Part shown: piece after piece, positions 5,612-8,242 of the stretch | Layout of the letters: the number at the start of each line of letters is the position of its first letter | Position numbering within the stretch: position 1 is the first letter of the stretch | Assembly (NCBI GenBank): GCA_025966355.1 | Contig: JAICWZ010000067.1 | Location: 1 to 8,242 of the forward strand | Direction: 5' to 3' | DNA length: 8,242 bases | From: Thermomicrobiaceae bacterium | GTDB lineage: Bacteria; Chloroflexota; Chloroflexia; Thermomicrobiales; Thermomicrobiaceae | The notes under the pieces: model-generated | What the model was told of the DNA's origin: nothing | What the model saw: only the letters and a program-made list of their open reading frames with translations | Databases searched by the model: none | Position numbers and translations under genes: made by a program

Positions 5612-5640
5612 ATTCCACTGGCGAGCCCATGACATAAAAT
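5612..5640 (+). promoter_or_regulatory. Candidate promoter of the ABC exporter
   Basis: TAAAAT at 5635-5640 matches the -10 consensus at 5 of 6 positions in an AT-rich island within GC-rich DNA. At 17-base spacing the -35 is a poor ATTCCA (5612-5617). Transcription would start near 5647, giving a leader of about 29 bases with a strong ribosome site. Confidence 0.4.
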
Positions 5641-5663
5641 TGAGCCGAAAAAATGGAATGAAG

Positions 5664-5669
5664 AAGGAG
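5664..5669 (+). promoter_or_regulatory. Ribosome binding site that fixes a TTG start
   Basis: AAGGAG lies 6 bases before TTG 5676. The nearby ATG at 5681 is out of frame with the transporter, so this strong site supports the rare TTG start. Confidence 0.7.
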
Positions 5670-5675
5670 TAGCGT

Positions 5676-7607
5676 TTGGCATGGAATGGAAGCAATGGGT
5701 ACGCCAACGGCCACGGCGGCCCGCGATACGGTGGCAGGGGTGGCTCCCCGAACGGTAACAATGGGAATGCGGATGGCGAGCGCGAGTCGTCGCGCGAGGT
5801 GTTGCGCAAGAACGTCGAGGCGGCGTTCAACGGCATCCCGCGTGTTCTGAAACTCGTCTGGGAGACGAGTCCGCGCCTCAGCCTGGCGATGGGCGCGCTG
5901 GCAATCGGTCAGGCAGCGATTCCGGCGAGTCAGGTCTGGCTCTCCAAGCTGATCATCGACGCGGTCGTCGATTCGATCCGCAACGGCGGTGCGACGACGG
6001 AGAACATTCATCGCATCGCGATCATCGCCGGCTTGCAGTTCGTCATCGCCGCGCTCGGCAGCCTCTTCAGCACGCTCAACAATATCGCCCAGCAACTCTT
6101 GCAGGAGCAGGTATCGAATCGCATTCAGATGGCGCTGATGGAGCATGTCGATAAGCTCGATCTCGCCTTTTTCGAGCGCTCCGAGTCGTACGACCTGATC
6201 CAGCAGGTGCAACGCGAGGCGGCCAGCCGTCCGGCGATGATGGTGTCGCAGACGTTTGGGCTGATCCGCACCACACTGACCTTCGCCTCGATGGTCGGTC
6301 TGATTGTGCAGCTGCAATGGTTCCTGGCGGTCGTCGCGCTCCTGGCGCCGATTCCGGCGTTCATTTCGAGCACGCGCTACGGCTGGTGGGGCTATCAGTT
6401 GATGCGGCGGCAGTCACCGGCGCGGCGCATGATGTCGTACCTGACGAACCTCATGACGACCGACACGTACAACAAAGAGGTGAAGCTCTTCGATCTCGGC
6501 GGCTTCTTCACTGATCGCTACCGGGTGATCTTCGATCAGTACTACGCCGAGAACCGTTCGCTGCTGATCCGACGCTATCTGGCCGGCTTCGCCTGGGGCG
6601 CGCTCTCGATTCTGGTGTCGAGCGCGACCTATCTCTACGTCGCCGTCCGCACCATCGCCGGAGCCATCACCCTTGGCGACCTGACGCTCTTCACGCAGGC
6701 GGCGGTTTCGATTCAGAACAACTTCCAGGGTGTCCTGACCGGGCTTTCGTCGATCTACGAGCATCAGCTCTATCTGAAACTGCTCTTCGATCTGCTGGAA
6801 GCCGAGCCGGAGATTAAGCCACCGGAGCATCCGATTCCGCTGCGACGCCCGATGCAGCAAGGGATCGAGTTCCGCAACGTGTCGCACGTCTACGAAGGGA
6901 CCGGCCAACCGGCGCTGCGCAATGTCAGCTTCACGATCGAACCGGGTGAAACGGTCGCGATCGTCGGGCGCAACGGCGCCGGGAAAACGACGCTGGTCAA
7001 ACTGCTGGCGCGGCTCTACGACCCGAAGGAAGGCCAGATTCTGATCGATGGCCACGATGTACGCGAGTACGATCCGGCTCAACTCCACAAAGAGATTGGC
7101 GTCATCTTCCAGGATTACGTGACGTACCAGCTGAGTGCCGGTGAAAACATCGGACTGGCGCGTACCGAGCAGATAAACGATATGCGGGTGATCGCCTCGG
7201 CCGCCCAGAAGAGCGGTGCCGACTCGGTTATCGCCGGTCTGCCGGACGGCTACGAGACTATGCTCGGCAAATGGTTCGAGAATGGGCATCAGCTTTCCGG
7301 CGGCCAGTGGCAGAAGGTGGCGCTGGCGCGGGCCTTCATGCGCGACGCGCAGATCCTGATCCTCGATGAGCCAACCGCCGCGCTCGACGCCCGCGCCGAG
7401 TACGACATCTTCCAGCGTATGCGCGATCTGACCGAAGGCAAAACCTCGATCTTCATCTCGCACCGCTTCTCGACGGTGCGTTTGGCCGACCGGATTCTCG
7501 TCCTGGAGAACGGTGAACTGGTCGAAAACGGCACTCACGAAGAACTGATGGCCCTCGACGGCCTCTACGCCGAACTCTTCACCCTGCAGGCAATGTCGTA
7601 TCGCTAG
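5676..7607 (+). CDS. ABC exporter, fused membrane and ATPase domains (MsbA/MdlB-like half-transporter)
   Basis: The 643-residue protein is a type IV (B-family) half-transporter that should act as a dimer, driving export of a lipid, peptide or drug-like substrate. Residues 1-38 form a Gly/Asn-rich tail unusual for the family. The transmembrane domain is about 55-365, with F165-F-E-R-S-E-S-Y-D-L-I-Q-Q-V-Q-R-E-A and N266-K-E-V-K-L-F, two stretches typical of one subfamily of such exporters. The ATPase domain is complete: A-loop Tyr406, Walker A GRNGAGKTT 431-439, Q-loop Gln479, signature LSGGQ 540-544, Walker B ending Asp564 with catalytic Glu565, D-loop ALD, and H-loop His596. All catalytic residues are present, so it is probably active. 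The start is TTG 5676, chosen by AAGGAG at 5664-5669. No biosynthetic or partner gene is adjacent, so the substrate is unknown; a homodimer is likely because no second half-transporter follows. Confidence 0.92.
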   Translation: MAWNGSNGYANGHGGPRYGGRGGSPNGNNGNADGERESSREVLRKNVEAAFNGIPRVLKLVWETSPRLSLAMGALAIGQAAIPASQVWLSKLIIDAVVDSIRNGGATTENIHRIAIIAGLQFVIAALGSLFSTLNNIAQQLLQEQVSNRIQMALMEHVDKLDLAFFERSESYDLIQQVQREAASRPAMMVSQTFGLIRTTLTFASMVGLIVQLQWFLAVVALLAPIPAFISSTRYGWWGYQLMRRQSPARRMMSYLTNLMTTDTYNKEVKLFDLGGFFTDRYRVIFDQYYAENRSLLIRRYLAGFAWGALSILVSSATYLYVAVRTIAGAITLGDLTLFTQAAVSIQNNFQGVLTGLSSIYEHQLYLKLLFDLLEAEPEIKPPEHPIPLRRPMQQGIEFRNVSHVYEGTGQPALRNVSFTIEPGETVAIVGRNGAGKTTLVKLLARLYDPKEGQILIDGHDVREYDPAQLHKEIGVIFQDYVTYQLSAGENIGLARTEQINDMRVIASAAQKSGADSVIAGLPDGYETMLGKWFENGHQLSGGQWQKVALARAFMRDAQILILDEPTAALDARAEYDIFQRMRDLTEGKTSIFISHRFSTVRLADRILVLENGELVENGTHEELMALDGLYAELFTLQAMSYR

Positions 7608-7644
7608 CGGAAGGGACCGGCCGGGGGTGGGATTTCTTCTCGGC

Positions 7645-7666
7645 CAGGGGATGCCTCCCTGACTTT
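7645..7666 (+). terminator. Weak terminator-like hairpin after the ABC gene
   Basis: CAGGG at 7645-7649 pairs with CCCTG at 7657-7661 over a 7-base loop, then ACTTT. It lies 38 bp after the exporter stop codon. The stem is short and the T run poor, so termination here is uncertain. Confidence 0.25.
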
Positions 7667-7705
7667 CGGCCCGTTCGTATGACAACATCGTCTGCAAAGT
7701 GGGAC

Positions 7706-7734
7706 TGTAAAAGCATCGAGCGGGCTGCTATGAT
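7706..7734 (+). promoter_or_regulatory. Extended -10 promoter candidate for the lipoprotein
   Basis: TGCTATGAT at 7726-7734 combines an extended TGn with a -10 TATGAT (5 of 6). The -35 at 17-base spacing is weak (TGTAAA, 7706-7711), as is common for extended -10 promoters. A start near 7741 would give a leader of about 164 bases. Confidence 0.45.
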
Positions 7735-7739
7735 GTGAT

Positions 7740-7861
7740 CCGCTGATGTCAGCGGCGGAGGCCGTGATCGGGTTTGGAACGCGCGATCGTTCCCGACCTG
7801 TCGATGGTGGGTATAGGCCTTTGCCGAGTCTGTTGAAGCGCGCCGTGCCTACGGCGCGTTT
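7740..7861 (+). promoter_or_regulatory. Structured 5' leader with three hairpins
   Basis: Hairpin 1 is CCGCTG 7740-7745 with CAGCGG 7750-7755. Hairpin 2 is GGAACG 7776-7781 with CGTTCC 7788-7793, with an outer TCGGG/CCCGA option (7768-7772, 7792-7796) that competes for two bases. Hairpin 3 is an 11-pair stem, 7836-7846 with 7851-7861, loop GCCT. They lie between the promoter candidate and the lipoprotein start. I do not recognise a known riboswitch class. The structures may simply be GC-rich leader folding. Confidence 0.3.
7836..7861 (+). terminator. Strong hairpin with short T run, possible terminator or attenuator
   Basis: The core CGCGCCGT / ACGGCGCG (7839-7846, 7851-7858) is extended by a G·T and two A-T pairs whose T side is TTT at 7859-7861. 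The stem is strong but the T run is short. It sits 43 bp before the lipoprotein start, so it could attenuate that gene, or end readthrough from the exporter. Confidence 0.35.
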
Positions 7862-7904
7862 GGTGCGCGTGGTACTGAGGGGTTCAGTAAAAAGGGGGTT
7901 CATT

Positions 7905-8242
7905 GTGCGCGTGCGCAAGGGTCTTGTTCGCGCCGGAATTGTGGTGGCCGCGGTCAGCCTGATGGCGGCCTGTGGGTCATCGACGTCCAGTACGCCGGCT
8001 ACGGAGTCGGCGCAGACCGCCGCAGCCAGCACGCAGGCAAGCACCCCTTCGGGCGGTGCGGATGCCGGAACGCCGGCGGCAGCGAATCTCATTACGGTGC
8101 TCGGCGTGCAGAAGGTGGCTCCTGGGCCGCCGGAGCCGGGCGTCGCGGCGATCGGCAAGCTACCCGTTGACCAGCGACCGCCGTTGCCGGCTCGCTACTC
8201 GGATTCGGTTGGGTCGTACGCGATGGCGATCGAGACGATCGC
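7905..8242 (+). CDS. Putative lipoprotein, 5' part only (cut by window end)
   Basis: The start is GTG 7905, with AGGGGG at 7893-7898 and a 6-base spacer; a second GTG at 7911 is possible. The 112 visible codons stay open to the end of the window. The N-terminus has Arg/Lys at 2-9, a hydrophobic core at about 10-22 and the lipobox LMAAC with Cys23, so the protein should be diacylglycerol-modified and anchored outside the membrane. Residues 24-57 are a Ser/Thr/Ala/Gly-rich flexible tether, common in surface lipoproteins of Gram-positive-like bacteria. The mature domain begins near ANLITVLGVQKVAPG and has a proline-rich stretch around 68-95. I cannot assign a family: substrate-binding protein or surface enzyme are both open. 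It has its own candidate promoter and long leader, so it is probably not in an operon with the exporter. Confidence 0.75.
   Translation, partial: MRVRKGLVRAGIVVAAVSLMAACGSSTSSTPATESAQTAAASTQASTPSGGADAGTPAAANLITVLGVQKVAPGPPEPGVAAIGKLPVDQRPPLPARYSDSVGSYAMAIETI

Noticed and set aside
5529..6317. Open frame of 262 codons on the minus strand overlapping the exporter start
   Set aside because: It is low-complexity Arg/Asp/Gln/His-rich and covers the exporter ribosome site and a REP-like element. It is a shadow of the plus-strand gene.
6414..7697. Open frame of 427 codons on the minus strand, antisense to the ABC exporter
   Set aside because: The plus strand encodes a complete exporter with all ATPase motifs. 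The antisense product has no recognisable motif, and long antisense frames are expected opposite GC-rich genes with biased third positions.
7604..8158. Open frame of 184 codons on the minus strand across the lipoprotein start
   Set aside because: It runs through the promoter, leader and signal-peptide region of the plus-strand lipoprotein, which has a ribosome site and lipobox; there is no domain in the minus reading.

Overview
The window is GC-rich bacterial DNA with two lipobox lipoproteins and one Sec-exported surface protein, so the cell envelope features prominently. The combination of families (an HtrA remnant with a Chloroflexi-style PDZ end, a DUF2103 protein, a lipoprotein rhodanese, a MsbA-like exporter) fits a Chloroflexota/Thermomicrobia-type organism. 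That is inference from family resemblance; no rRNA or other marker is present.

Left part (1-2447). A short lead-in carries a perfect inverted repeat (69-84). It is followed by a secreted protein with two Ig-like repeats (158-1180). Convergent to it is a PaaI-type hotdog thioesterase (1214-1666, minus), with a GC-rich hairpin between the two stop codons. Upstream of the thioesterase lies a non-coding stretch with an imperfect 27-bp direct repeat and a good minus-strand intrinsic terminator (1895-1933). This terminator closes a minus-strand pseudogene (1987-2447). I read the pseudogene as a degraded HtrA/DegP-like protease: its membrane anchor and linker survive, interrupted by a stop codon, the protease domain is missing, and the C-terminal part of the PDZ domain remains in another frame.

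Middle part (2541-5354). A divergent plus-strand cluster encodes a lipoprotein with two rhodanese domains whose catalytic cysteine position is glycine, an SLC13/DASS-type anion permease translationally coupled to it by an ATGA overlap, and a 97-residue DUF2103 protein 52 bp further on. A periplasmic-side (cell-surface) rhodanese-like lipoprotein paired with an anion permease suggests handling of a sulfur anion or another small anion. The substrate is not visible from sequence.

Right part (5351-8242). The DUF2103 stop codon lies inside the first of two inverted REP-like elements (5351-5377 and 5506-5532). Both start with GTAG and have a GGGCGnnA / TnnCGCCC stem whose variable bases differ in a compensatory way. 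Together they form a BIME-like unit of about 180 bp. A TTG-started ABC exporter (TMD-NBD fusion, 5676-7607) follows, then a structured intergenic region with an extended -10 promoter, and then the start of a lipoprotein that runs off the window (7905-8242).

The most unusual items are the paired REP-like hairpins that share a stop codon with a gene, the cysteine-less rhodanese lipoprotein coupled to a permease, and the collapsed HtrA gene.
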